NCBI GenBank assembly: GCA_964020085.1
Contig: OZ026608.1
Span: 6,821,179 to 6,885,178, forward strand
From: Micromussa lordhowensis
Lineage: Eukaryota; Cnidaria; Anthozoa; Scleractinia; Lobophylliidae
DNA length: 64,000 bases
Reading direction: 5' to 3'
The notes beneath the pieces were generated by a model that did not search any database, was not told the DNA's origin, and saw only the letters and a list, made by a program, of their open reading frames with translations. The translations under genes and the position numbers were made by a program. Shown in pieces: positions 40,229-51,674 of the stretch (position 1 is the first letter of the stretch; each line of letters begins with the position of its first letter).

Positions 40229-41316
40229 ATGGCGATACGTCCAATTAATTTTCCCATGAGGAAGTTATTTCTGAAGCGACGCCGAATATATGTAGTTTTG
40301 GCAATTGCTCTTTCTCTCATAGGATATTTCCTGTTTGTCGCCGCTCCGGTTGCCAGGCAAACAAGCTTCGCAAATGCGTCAACAGCATGCATTTGTGAAA
40401 CAAGTCGAACAACTGAGACCAGTGTTGCACTCATCGCATCGAACGAACACGAGCTTGATTCCCTGGCGTCTGTCGGAAGTTTGAACGTTCACATATGGTC
40501 TGAAATATGTGGAAAGGACATTGGCGTTTTAAGAAACTGGCCTCATTTTCCTTACTATCCGAACAAGCGTTCGTTTATTTCGGAATTTCGAAAAAGTCAA
40601 CTTCTCGATGTGGAAAATAGCGGAGAAAGGATTTTTGGATTTGTCCTTCCCCAGAGAAGCGGCATGTATAAGTTTGCCATCACATCAGGTGATACATCAG
40701 AGTTGTGGCTGAGTCGTAATGAAGATCCCGCTTCTAGCGAGATGATCGCGCGCGTTTATTCTCTTGAACCGACCAGGACTAAAGAAGGAAACTACAATAA
40801 ATATCCTGACCACATCTCTGAAGAAATCCCTCTTTACGCTGGAAAGAAATATTACATCGAGTCTTTGAGTAAGCAAGGTTCTGACGCTGCCCATCACGTT
40901 GCTGTGTATTGGTCTTACAAAAATTCGCTATTCGAAATTATTTCCTCGAGGTTTTTGTCAAACTATTCTGGAGCTGGCAATCACGAATCGATTCCCCTTC
41001 ACGCAGGCAAACAAAGAAACACTTCACTAGAAAGCAAAAACAGTTTGTACTATTTTCATCGACTTCCCTTAATAAACAAGAAAGACTATATTGACCTGTT
41101 TCCAACTTGTGCTTACAGCCCGAGCTTTTTAGTGCGACAAAAACTGAAGAAGTATCAGGGCGTTTCGCTGATGATACAATCACATGTGTATCCACAAGAT
41201 GACACAGACATGATTAAAAGCGATTACAGATCAGGTTGGCCTAAACCTAATCAACTTGCTGACTCGAGCAGAGTTCAATCAGTCGTGCAGAGGTTTGTTC
41301 ACTGCTTGAGGTCTAG
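40229..41316 (+). CDS. Exon 1: cytoplasmic tail, signal anchor, PA14
   Basis: The ATG sits in AAAATGGCG; an in-frame second ATG is at 40256. It ends TCTAG|GTAAGT in phase 2. PA14-type sequence includes [22 protein letters not shown] and [20 protein letters not shown]. Confidence 0.9.
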
Positions 41317-44300
41317 GTAAGTTTAGCAATTATTACTTCACTAGATAACATTGCGATAACATTGGAAAAGCTTAAATATTAAGAGAATCGTGTTTCCCAA
41401 ACAGCTTAAGACGCAAGTTTTTAATGGATCATTTTTTCCTCCTGATTTATATATATTGGCCTAATAAGACTGCGGCACCAAGTGTTAGGCTTTATACTTG
41501 AAAGAAGAACTGAGTTGAAAAGTTTGAAATTCTTGAAGCCTAGCTGTGATCATTTCGGTTTTTATTTTGTTTGAAAACGACTATAACTATTTCATTTTCG
41601 GAAATTACGTAGTCTAAAGAGGGAACTGCTCTTTCTGAAGCTCGGTACGCTCGCACCATTCATTATTGACTGCGGATTTCGGATGTTATTCGTGTGAAGT
41701 AAACGAAAACAATGACATGTACAGCTGTGCTCCCAAGATCACAGTGATATGATCATAAGTGAATTATACATGTACCCCAAGCTGACCTAACCTCTACCCT
41801 GGGTGCCCGAAGGTTCTTTTTTCGTGGCGAAGCTGCTGTTAGTAAGCTAATAGTGACTTCGCCACGAAATGAAACAAAAAACCCTCTGGCATCAAGGGTA
41901 GCCTAAACCTGTTCAACTTGCTAATTTGAGCAGAGTTCAATCAATCGTGGCGGGGGGCGATGTTTGTGCACTGCTTGAGGTCTAGGTAAGCTGAATTATT
42001 AACATCTTGATGATCATGTGAATTACCCTAATCCTTAAGGGAGCACGCAAGCTTTTCTATCGCGGGTTACTGCCGGGGTTTCTCATTTCTGCGGTGTAGT
42101 CTGGACGGAAAACATTTGATGCGTTTTCGGAGTGAAAATGCCGTTTTCAAATTTCTCCTGCGAAGTGTGGACGGGCCTCAGTTTTTGAGACACTATTCAT
42201 GAAGAAACTGGATGCTGCGTTAAGGTATCATGTTAGGTGGATAGACAGTGTTTGGAAATCGCGCCCTTACGCTGACGCTTTCAAAGAAAACCCCATCAAC
42301 CTATACATTTTCTGAAAGCTAAATAGTTATAGAATACAATCATATCTTTAAACATTTCTAAAAAGACAATGACGAAGTGATATTAAAAGAAATCCCCAGA
42401 AACACTGCTTCCGCGCGTGAATTATCGGATTGGCGAGATTTACATCGGAAATGTTTTCTCACACATCACCCTCAAAAAGGGTGTCTGCGACTTTCCAGAT
42501 GTGGTTTGGTTTTTTTTTTACAACCTCCTAAAGTTTGATATTGTCAATGCGGACGTTCCTTTCTGCAAAAGAGGCCATAACTTGGAAACGGAAGCGAAAT
42601 TTAACAAAGCCCGACACCCTTTTTTCGAACGAATTATCCTAGAACGTGGCTGCCAATTTTCAGCTAATTCCGTCGGAAGACGCGCGAAAACGAACTAAAA
42701 ATGTTTACCCTTATATGCAGTTTTACCTTATCGAGAAAAAGGCGGAAAACGTTTCGTGCGATTTCTATGATTAGGTGTTAAAATCACCGCATGTAAGAAG
42801 ATTTGATGAGGCATTGACAGATGTCGGTACAGATCAGTTTGCAGTATAATGAAAATTACACCGCAATTCGCATTACACGTGACAACCAGCGGTGAATTTT
42901 AATTGGCGATGACAGGAACTTGTCATCGCGCCGTCAGGGGTTAATGAGATTCAAAAATAGTTTCTTTCCGTATCTCAAAAAGTAAAAAAGCTTTTTTGCT
43001 CATTTTTTTTTTAAATATTTATCACAGTCTTCTCAATTCGAACGGCAAAAAAAATAAAAAATCTATTTTTTCCTCAAAATCCACCTACCATGATACCTCA
43101 GAAAGACTCAATTCGTGTCAAACGTTTTACGTGACTCTTTGCGTGCAAATATTTTATTGTATTATATTTGAAACCTCACTCTCGGTTAATAATTGGTATG
43201 TATTCAACACTTTTTTTGTCAAACCTCTAAGTGAACTTGACACATCAGATTTCCTTGATAGGGAAATAATACACAGGAAATACCGTTTAGAATTGGCATC
43301 ACAATGGTCTCTAACGTCCCTAGAAATAATCCACTGACGTGGTGGCTTCAGACGGATCTTTGGAGTAAGTATGTTGCAGTGATAATCCGAACAAACTAGC
43401 CCGCACTTTCTCACTTATCATAAACATGGGACGTGCTTGTCAAGAATCGAAACGTTACGTTCCTGATACATGGATTATTAACCAAGCTTGTTTGGTCAAG
43501 ATGGCTGGATATTGACCTCGCTTTTTGCGTGTTTATGGACCATAGACTCGCAAAAAACGAGGTCAATATCCAGCCATCTTGACCGAGCAAGCTTGGTTAA
43601 TAAAAGATTTATTATATGGAAAAAGAACCCTAGTTTCTTGAGGGATTATCAGCGGCCGGATAATCCCGAGCGGACAAAAAGGCCCCATCTTGCCCGCTTG
43701 GGTAGCCAATCACAGCGTAGGCTTTGATTCCTCTTACTAGCTCACGGAGCTAGCCATATAATAAAGTCACTTACCCCATGAGTCTCTTTTTATTTAGTGA
43801 ATCCATTCGGTTTTTTTTTTGTGATTTCAGGAATTATTCGTTGAAAAAAATCCACAAAGTGACACAAAAGCCAGACCCAAAAAATGGCGACCGATTCTTG
43901 CTGAACCTCGAACTTAGTTTACAGAACACCAATCAGTCGTTTAGACTTTCAGAACACGTGTATATACAGAATAAGGGAAATGACTCTTTGTGTCTTCCTG
44001 AGGGAATCGACTGGAATAACAGCGCTACGGTGTACTTCATTCTCCCTGTCAAGGATCAAGGCAGCTGGGTGCATTATTTTATCAATCAACTGACTGATGC
44101 CAGCTTATTAACCGGTGATACGAACTTTCACGTCATAATTGTGGATTTTGAAAGTAAAGATATTGATATGAATAAGGCATTTAACACATCTCTTCTCAGC
44201 AGCAGACATACTATTGTTTCACTAACGGGCCAATTCTTCAAGACTCTCGCTCTAAACAAGGCCGTTGAACAAGTCCCCAATGCGCATGACATAGTGTTCC

Positions 44301-46075
44301 TGTTTGATCTGCATATTGATGTGCCCGCAGACATTATGGACAGTGTTCGAATGGTATGTACTTCATGTATTTGGATCATAACTTCGTATAACAATGGCAT
44401 TGCATGATACCAAAGATGCTAATGTATTAAGGCGGGGGTACTCCGTGCTGGGTTTGTCGATTAGAAACAATTCGCCCTTTAACTCCCAACATCTTATTAG
44501 GAATTCTCCCTTCTAGTTGTCATGCATTTTCTTGTAAATTAGTTTAGAAAATATGGGTTTATATCAAGAAAACAACCGTTTGTCTATTCTTTCACCTGTT
44601 AACCACGTTACAAGTTAACCACGTCTGAGAGTTATAGGGTTAGTATTCTTGAACTAACGCGCACAAACTTCTCCGATCAATGCCAAAATTGATGTCATTA
44701 TCGATCATTAGAGCGCCGGTTTTCAACTAACTGTTGTAAAACTGAAACCAAACCGATTACTTATCAACTAGACTACTCAGCCTATTTCAAACTGTAGTAT
44801 AAAGCCAAAACCAAAACCAAAGTAATTGCCTAATTACCATCCACATTCCATTGAAAACTGCTCTAGAGCGTAGAAGCATGTAAGATTGACTTGACCTGAG
44901 TATTTGTTGCAGTAAGTACAGCGGTTTGAGTGTGAGAAGTAGTCAGGCAATGACGTCAAAGGCCGACAAGTTGCCACTGGAAATGGAGCCAGTTACCCGT
45001 GACAACAACACAAGTTGAACGTTAAGCTTTCGTCGCGCCTTACCCAATTGAAAATCGCAACAGTGGTTTATGCACAAGACAGTGATAGGTGTTATACTTT
45101 GAGGCCATGATATTTTCTCTTACTGTTTTCTATAATTCTAACCAAAAACGCCATTATTTTTTAGAACACCATTGCAGGTCGCATGGCTTATTTCCCTGTA
45201 GTGGGCCGTCTGGCTTGCGATAGCTATCCCACGGAACATCGAGGCTTTTGGCAATTAGATGGCTATGGAATTATGTCGATTTATAAAGCAGACTGGGACA
45301 GATTTGGGGGTAAGAAGAACTCGCTTCCATCCATAATATATGATGTCACTTCTACTGAATATATTTGTGTGTGTTGGGGGAGGGGGGGAGGGGAGTAGAC
45401 AGACTTACTTCTGGACCACACTAGATACAGATGCATCCCCGGTGGGGAGGGTGTGGGAGGGAGTACTCCCACATGTTAAGATCGGGAATGCTTCTCGTCT
45501 CGCTCAGGGGTGTAAATCAAAGTTTTTAATCTCACCTCGGGTGTTCTGGACGAAACGCCACTATTTTAGCTGTTAAAGTTTCTTAAAGGGTGCACTCGAA
45601 TAAATAACAGTAAAAAGTGCTCTTATTTCCGTTTTTAGGCTCTCTCGAGTCCGGTCTAGCGTGGGCTCCTTTCCCGAACAGCGGCTGATAATAGGGGTCA
45701 AATAAACCTCGACCCACGCCGATATTGGCCCCCTTTAGGGCTTTAATTCAGATTTTCCGACGAACGTCCCCAACTTCTTCAGGAGTCCTCGCGAGGGAAT
45801 TTAATCATGGACGTAGAGACTTTTCTGTTACCACACCTTCTAGTAACACTAAACCAGTGCCTTCCTGTTTCCAATTTCCCTTTCCGTTTTTGGTCTCTCT
45901 CACTCACTGTCTCTTTACATCGCTAGGAATGAATACAAAGGACTTCCAACACAAGTGGGGCGGAGAAGACTGGGATCTACTAGACCGCGTACTTATGTTA
46001 CCGATAGAAGTGGAACGAATCAGACATCCGGGACTTTATCATTATTATCACTCCAAGAAAAACATGTGGAATTAG
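40229..46075 (+). CDS. B4GALNT3/4-like: Beta-1,4-N-acetylgalactosaminyltransferase with PA14 domain
   Basis: Four exons (40229-41316, 43831-44353, 45165-45309, 45927-46075) join in phases 2, 0 and 1 to a 634-residue protein. Residues ~20-39 form a signal-anchor of a type II Golgi protein, preceded by basic [12 protein letters not shown]14-like region spans ~90-235. The C-terminal half (from ~400) is a CHGN/B4GALNT catalytic domain with [10 protein letters not shown] at 519-528 (metal/donor site), [32 protein letters not shown] and the terminal [12 protein letters not shown]. Family knowledge: B4GALNT3/4 transfer GalNAc to GlcNAc, making LacdiNAc on glycoproteins. At 634 aa it is shorter than the ~1,000 aa human enzymes, mainly in the linker. 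Intron 1 contains a partial copy of exon 1. I saw no clear AATAAA soon after the stop. Confidence 0.92.
41797..41898. mobile_element. Short MITE with TA target duplication
   Basis: CCCTGGGTGCC...AGGGTTTTTT-like ends enclose the hairpin TTCGTGGCGAAG / CTTCGCCACGAA. TA lies on both sides. It abuts the duplicated exon fragment. Confidence 0.7.
41901..41985 (+). pseudogene. Partial duplicate of B4GALNT exon 1, with intact splice donor
   Basis: It matches the last ~80 bp of exon 1: GCCTAAACCT, CAACTTGCT, GAGCAGAGTTCAATCA, TTTGT(G/T)CACTGCTTGAGGTC, and it keeps TAG|GTAAG. Small insertions (GGGGGG near 41950) break the reading frame. Confidence 0.85.
42223..43098. mobile_element. ~880 bp non-autonomous element with ~20 bp TIRs
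   Basis: AGGTATCATGTTAGGTGGAT and ATCCACCTACCATGATACCT are inverted termini with one mismatch. No transposase. A relative is inverted at 35993-36236. Confidence 0.75.
43477..43601. mobile_element. Foldback MITE (125 bp)
   Basis: ATTAACCAAGCTTG... pairs with ...CAAGCTTGGTTAAT. The arms include GGTCAAGATGGCTGGATATT and GACCTCG, giving a near-perfect hairpin. It lies in B4GALNT intron 1. Confidence 0.9.
43831..44353 (+). CDS. Exon 2: linker and first half of catalytic domain
   Basis: The acceptor is GTGATTTCAG and the donor ATG|GTATGT. It completes the split AG|G codon (Arg). It encodes [30 protein letters not shown] and [17 protein letters not shown]. Confidence 0.92.
44354..45164 (+). other. 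B4GALNT intron 2
   Basis: No gene or clear repeat seen in this 811 bp intron. Confidence 0.6.
45165..45309 (+). CDS. Exon 3: catalytic domain, middle
   Basis: The acceptor is TTTTTTAG and the donor GGGG|GTAAGA; it starts phase 0 and ends phase 1. It encodes [20 protein letters not shown] and [20 protein letters not shown]. Confidence 0.92.
45927..46075 (+). CDS. Exon 4: catalytic domain end and stop
   Basis: The acceptor is ATCGCTAG. It encodes [20 protein letters not shown], then [20 protein letters not shown] and TAG. The GGEDWD motif is diagnostic of this family. Confidence 0.93.
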
Positions 46076-46860
46076 AAGTGTGATAATCTTGGATATTGAA
46101 GAAAAGTTGATTCGTCCTGCGATACTGCAGATTCTAAACATCGTGTTTGCTTTGGCCTAGTTTAAAATATATGTATACTGCGCCTTCAGTACACTAGAAC
46201 ACGAAAACTTGAAACTTCAAAAACCAAGGCAACTATAGCTAACCATTGTGTAGTACATTGCCTTCATTACAACGGCATGCAACCACCAGACTTTGAAAAA
46301 ATGAAACATCCATGGTCCCATGAAGTTTTAAAATTCCTTTGAGCGCGCGTACACAACTGCAAACTGAATTTCCAATGGCAATTCAGTTAGCGCGTTTTCT
46401 TAAAATCGTGAATGTAATCTGAAACCGTTACTTGAAGTAAATTTTTGTTTGTTGGCCATTGGCCAAAACTAATCTCATGGAACGACATTTTGACGTCTTC
46501 TGTGATCTATTACAAAGGCACCGCAACATGAAATGTACTTGTTTATATAGCAAAGAAACAAACAAGATAGGTATTGACAAAGTAAACTAAGCGTCTACAC
46601 TCCTAATAGAACATTTATAAGAAACAATCGCTTGACTTTCAACGGAAATTTTTGGCTACTGAATGGAAAACACCCATAGATTCGGAAACTGTTGAAATTT
46701 TAGAAATGCGAGCCATTCAACAGAAAAATTCAGAATATTTTGATGGAAATTTGTGTACTCCTCCTTAGGTTGTCCTCCTACATGTACGTACGGAGCTCCT
46801 CCTACGTAAATTTCGAAAAAAAAAACCACACACACATTTTGGTGCAGTTCACTAGACAAA

Positions 46861-47181
46861 AGGGAACTTTAGCAACATCGACACAGACGCCGAGGACGAC
46901 GCATAGTCAAAAATAAATTTATATTTTACGACCGAATTTCGCAATTTTCTAGATCTGTTCAGTGCGCCAATGGCTCTAAAAACGTGCTCAGGCTTAATAT
47001 ACAATGACAGAGTTTAATTCCAAATGGTAATACGAATTCGCCGGATGCATGCGGACGGAATCCGTATCCGGAAAGAAAAAGTTGGGGATTAAAAAATATC
47101 CCGATAAGTATGGATGGAGCTAAACCGTTTGTTTGGTGACATTCTCGTTGCCGTTGTCGTCTTAGTTTGCTTAAGTTTCCT
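46861..47181. mobile_element. MITE, diverged relative of 48196-48563
   Basis: The left end AGGGAACTTTAGCAACATCG and the inverted right end AGGAAACTTAAGCAAACTAA both resemble the TIR of the 48196 element, including the ACGGCAACGAG block. Confidence 0.6.
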
Positions 47182-47864
47182 AATGTCATTCCATTCTAGG
47201 TCAGCTTATGGTTAACCCTTTTCTGGTCAAACATTATCAGTTGAGTAAGGCCCGACGGAAGTCTGGTGACGAAGTTTTAGCCTTAAAATTAAGGTGTTCC
47301 AGGCGCAACTACTTACCTCGTTTCCATAGGCCATTCCGAAATTGCGCAGGTAACTGGGGCAAGTTTTAACCAATCGATAAACTGACACCACCACATGAAA
47401 GATCACGTCGAGAGTAGTCATTTGACCAAGTTTGATGCTTTTAGGGTGAACAGAGACCAAGTTATAGACCTAGAAACATGGCTCAAAATCCATACAAACA
47501 TCTCTAATGTTGAGACAGCGTCCCCCAAAACCATATAAACTCTTATAATTTTTCATGATTTCTGTGATACTCTTAAAAATCGGCAAACATACGGGATTTT
47601 CATCTCAGTTTCTTTCAAATGGTAGTTGAATGACGGGATTTTTCAGTTGTCACAAAACTGATAATTGAAATGGAATTCACCTGTCCACTGGGCAATCCTA
47701 GAACACTTTGATTAGGCCGCCATCTTGGATTTGGTAACTGTGGAGTATTGGGGCGAGGAAAAATTTGCCGAGGGAGTAGGCGTGAAGTGGAATAAATGGG
47801 CAGCGGGTGGGAGGCGGAGGGGTGGGGGGGGGGGGAGGGAGGGAAAATACGTGTTATTTGGATA
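47182..47864. other. Intergenic region without supported features
   Basis: No domain-bearing frame or clear repeat seen between the B4GALNT gene and the repeats that follow. Confidence 0.5.
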
Positions 47865-48180
47865 AAGATAAAGCCCCGCTCACACTACGGTGGAGAAATT
47901 AAAAAACGCAGCTTTATTTCTACGGTTAGGCCTACCATCCACACTAATCCGAAAACGGCACTTTCGAAAACGCTCTTCAAACCAAAGGAAAACGCCGGCT
48001 TTGCGTTTAAGTATGGGCACGTGAAAACGTCTTGAAAACGGAGCTTACGTAATCATGTGATTTCTCTGCCGGCGTTTTCCTCAAAAAATAATCCAAACTG
48101 ACCGGTGATTGTTGCGTTTACAAATTCCTACGGCGTAGCATGGACGAAAACATTTGATGCGTTTTCAGAGTGAAACCTCC
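47865..48180. repeat. Dispersed repeat, MITE-like
   Basis: CCCGCTCACACTACGGTGGA, GCAGCTTTATTTCTACGGTT, AACGCCGGCTTTGCG and ACATTTGATGCGTTTTC(A/G)GA recur at 31325-31625 (inverted) and 42080-42185. Confidence 0.65.
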
Positions 48181-48195
48181 GTCGAGTCTCTCTTT

Positions 48196-48563
48196 AGGGA
48201 GTTTTAGCAAATCACGACGGCGACGGCAACGAGATTGTGAGCAAACAAAAGGTTTAATGAGCAGGACAATGGTTCTGCACGTGCGTTTTGATTCTTTGTA
48301 CATTTCTTTGCCGTCCTCTGCAAAACAACAACGTGAAATGACCAAGTTCTACGTATTTTGGAGTACGAGAACCGCAATGGCTAATTTTTAGTTTCTTCCT
48401 TTGGAACTGAACGCTGTCATTACATTTTTAGCCTGAGCAGGATTTTAGACCGATAGGCAAACTGAACAGATCTACACAGTTGAGACATTCGAGGGTAAAA
48501 TATAAATACTTCTTTCGCAAGGCGTCGTTCTCGGCGTCGCCGTCGTGAATGCTAAAACTCCCT
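48196..48563. mobile_element. MITE with ~38 bp TIRs
   Basis: AGGGAGTTTTAGCA...CACGACGGCGACGGC pairs with GCCGTCGTG...TGCTAAAACTCCCT. Non-coding, 368 bp. Confidence 0.85.
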
Positions 48564-48573
48564 ATTCTCCCGG

Positions 48574-48950
48574 GGCGGCGGGGGAGGGGGGAGGGTACTC
48601 CCTTATACAGGTTTTATAGGTATGTTCGGCTCCAAAGGGTATGGTTTTTAGGCGGTTTTGGTTTTTGCACTCTAGGCTTAAATTGAGTATGTTTTTCAGA
48701 AGAAGCCATTCTACCTTACAAAAGCGTATAGACATCGCCTAAACACCGGTCTGAACTAGGGAACTAATTATATCGCAGGTCTGAAACAGGGTATCGAGTT
48801 TTTGGTCAGGTCAAAAATAGGAACGAAAAAATCGCAGATTTTGTCTTAAATAGGGTAAGGGTTTTGGGAGGCTGGCCGTACACCCCTACCTAATGTTTCT
48901 GGGAGTCAGCTGCCCCCCCCCCCACCCCTCGGGGACACGGGAGTCTCAAT
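48574..48950 (+). repeat. Dispersed repeat with C/G-runs
   Basis: It includes AGGGTACTCCCTTATACAGG, GTTTTTGGTCAGGTCAAAAA and AATAGGGTAAGGGTTTTGGG. Pieces recur inverted at about 61165-61290 and at 55850-55935. Confidence 0.65.
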
Positions 48951-49267
48951 CCAAGAAGTCGTTTGATCTGCCATGCTAGCTCGCCTTCGGAGCCTATTAA
49001 AACTTACTATCTTGATATTTCAGGTGAAAAAAATGGAATGAAACATTTTTATAAACATACCGTTTTTAGTTCAAACTCTAAACCAAGACTCAATACTAAC
49101 TCTTTCGACCGAATCAATGATGTTGATATCACCCTACCTTTTCGTGAATACGACTGAAATAGATTTATGGTAAATTGGACGTTCTAATTAACATAACATC
49201 GGAGATATCGCTCGCAAATTTGCGCCTTTTATTAGTTTATTTATTACTTACCTATGCTTGTTGTTCA

Positions 49268-49385
49268 AGCACCCTAGATATTGGGTGTTTTAGAAATCAG
49301 TCAAAACATGGAAAAAACGTATCCTCGGAGACTCAGGGGAAATCAGCGGGGGTCGAGGGATAGTCAAAACGACGTTAAAAATCTC
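49268..49385. repeat. ~100 bp direct repeat, copy 1
   Basis: AATCAGTCAAAACATGG, AAAAACGTATCCTCGGAGAC and GTCAAAACGACGTTAAAAAT recur at 51262-51366. Confidence 0.85.
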
Positions 49386-51256
49386 GTTTTAGAAAGGGCA
49401 CATATATTTTCAAAGGTAACCGTTGAAATTTAAAACATGGTTAGGATTCATAAAAAATTACTAGGTACTTTGATAGGCCACGTGATTCTTATAGAGCGTG
49501 ACACTTACAAAGGAACTCAGTCACCTTAAAATTAAAGGAAACTGAAAATAGTAGTTTACAAAGATAGAAAAACACCAAAGTGATAATAATAAACCATAAA
49601 GGAACAAGGATGACAAACGACGAACTTGAAAAATTTAGACTAGACTTTTCAAGACCCGCAAACCGTAATGTTGCCCCTTCCACGTGCTACGCTTAGCAAG
49701 TAAAATTGATCAAGTGAGAACGTCTCTAACTTGGCTTGCCATTGGTCAATCGACGTTCGCGGGTCTAAACCTCTTAGAGACCATTGTTCCCATTTCAACC
49801 TCAGCGTGTTTGCAGCGCGCACAAAACTGCTAAGGAATATGAAAATACAATACAGCTTATGACACGAAAGACGTAAGGCGCTGGAGAGCTGTTAAGGTTT
49901 GCCGTAAAAAAAAACGTTCCGAAGCCAAAGGGGAAAACGAAGGTAAATAACTAACTTTTAGCAATTTCGTTCTGCTTAATGACAATGCCAATTGAACCGA
50001 CAATTACAAAGGTCTTCGCTGGTAAAAATAGGTCGATGATGACGGAAGCAATATTTTCAGTTTCATTGCTTTATTATCCTGTACCTAGCCTAACGGCAAT
50101 ACATTAAATCAAGGTCGGCAATGTACCTGAAACAAACATTTCTCCCCAAATTCACGCGAAATATCAAAATTGGGGAAAACATGGTATACTTTATACCCAT
50201 TGAGAAGGCCTAATTTCGGCGTCAAAATATTACTCGATATAAAATCCCCTGGTATCCACCAAACCCTTGCCGACTCTGATAAATCATCAAAGAAGTAGCA
50301 GTCGTTTGTGATTCAAATACATGGAAGCGTAATCCTTTAATCTATCGATAGACGACTAGTAGCAGAAAGACTCGAATTCTAACGTCCACGTATTGCATTG
50401 CGTGAAGAATGGAGAACTGCGCAATTCGGACACCTCACCTTCCATAAAATTACGGCTAATCACCTCTTAGATTACAAAAAACAAATATATCCTCATAAGC
50501 TAAGGACTCAGTGCTAAAAACGAATTTTCTTTATATTCATCGAGGTTTATCTCACTTTTAAATTCTTGCGGAATTATATTTTTCGATGGATGGAAGACGG
50601 TCAGTTTTCGGTTTTGGTCGACTAAATACGAAAGCCAGGCAGGATGGCGGATCCAAGAACTACCAATGAACCGTTTTACTTATATAATTAACAATTATTC
50701 CTGCAGAATTAAAAGAGAGCTACCCTTGTGCGAGAAACTTATATTGTTTAAGGCATAAGAATAAGAAACATACGTAGACGAAGAAGAGCGTTGCTAAGTA
50801 ACGCGTTTGGTTAGGACGTTTGCTAACAAAAGGCTCAAATAGGTTGCGTTCGATGCATCAATATTCTAACATGGCTCCGAAGCTTTCAGGACAAAATTGC
50901 AATTTTTAAAGTTTCTTTTGTCCCTATATTCCCAAAACAGACTTGGATACAAGGAAAACACCACCCAATATGGAACTGTATGTCCTGAAAGCCTCGAAGT
51001 CATGTTAGAATATTCATATATCGAACGTTGTCTGTTATCAACATCTTACTGCGGCTGCGCAAGTCGGTTTATGCTTATGCCTTAGTGAAAATCAGTCTTA
51101 ACTAAACAACAAGTTTAAGTACAAATCTAACAGGCCCTTAAATTACCGATATCTTTAATAACTCTTTATTGAGCACATTCACAGGGAGGGAGCGCGCTAC
51201 GGGGGTTTTGGGGCATGCCCAGGGAATTTTTATTTTTAGGAGCTCGGAAATGCCAT
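49386..51256. other. Gene-free region
   Basis: 1.9 kb of AT-rich sequence between the two ~100 bp direct repeats, with no frame showing a known domain. Upstream non-coding exon(s) of the sulfotransferase could lie here. Confidence 0.45.
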
Positions 51257-51261
51257 TTCTT

Positions 51262-51366
51262 ACGTTTTCCAGGAATCAGTCAAAACATGGGAAAAACGTA
51301 TCCTCGGAGACTCAAGGGCAATCAGCGGGGGCCGAGGGATGGTCAAAACGACGTTAAAAATCTCGG
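51262..51366. repeat. ~100 bp direct repeat, copy 2
   Basis: Second copy of 49268-49385, same orientation, about 95 percent identical by eye, upstream of the sulfotransferase. Confidence 0.85.
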
Positions 51367-51470
51367 CGAAGGAAAAGTCCAACTTTTACTTTGCCGATTA
51401 ATTTCCCTTTCATCTCGATTTTCTCTCGCCCCCATTGACGGCCCCTGTCTACGGGACTGAGCGAGAGCTA

Positions 51471-51576
51471 TCGCTCCAATTTGCGCGCGGCCAGAACGCG
51501 GACAAAGCTCCTCATATAGGAACTCGCTCCAATTTGCGCGCGGCCAGATCGCGGAAAAAGCTCTTCGTACGGGAAC
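51471..51576. repeat. 53 bp tandem duplication upstream of the sulfotransferase
   Basis: TCGCTCCAATTTGCGCGCGG followed by CCAGA-CGCGG-AAAGCTC occurs twice, period 53. GC-rich; could be a promoter-proximal repeat. Confidence 0.85.
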
Positions 51577-51666
51577 ACTTGCTACGCGGGGAAGTGGTAA
51601 AATGACGCTAAGCTCCTACTTAACTAACTTGTGTTTCACGAATTAATCAAACTCTTTTGTTTCAAA

Positions 51667-51669
51667 CAG
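51667..51669 (+). promoter_or_regulatory. Splice acceptor before sulfotransferase coding exon
   Basis: CTTTTGTTTCAAACAG|TGAAG precedes the ATG by five bases, implying a 5' UTR intron. The upstream exon was not identified. Confidence 0.6.
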
Positions 51670-51674
51670 TGAAG

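Noticed and set aside
51657..51674. Extended sulfotransferase N-terminus (MFQTVK)
   Set aside because: Begins at TTG and crosses a splice acceptor; the ATG at 51675 is the credible start.
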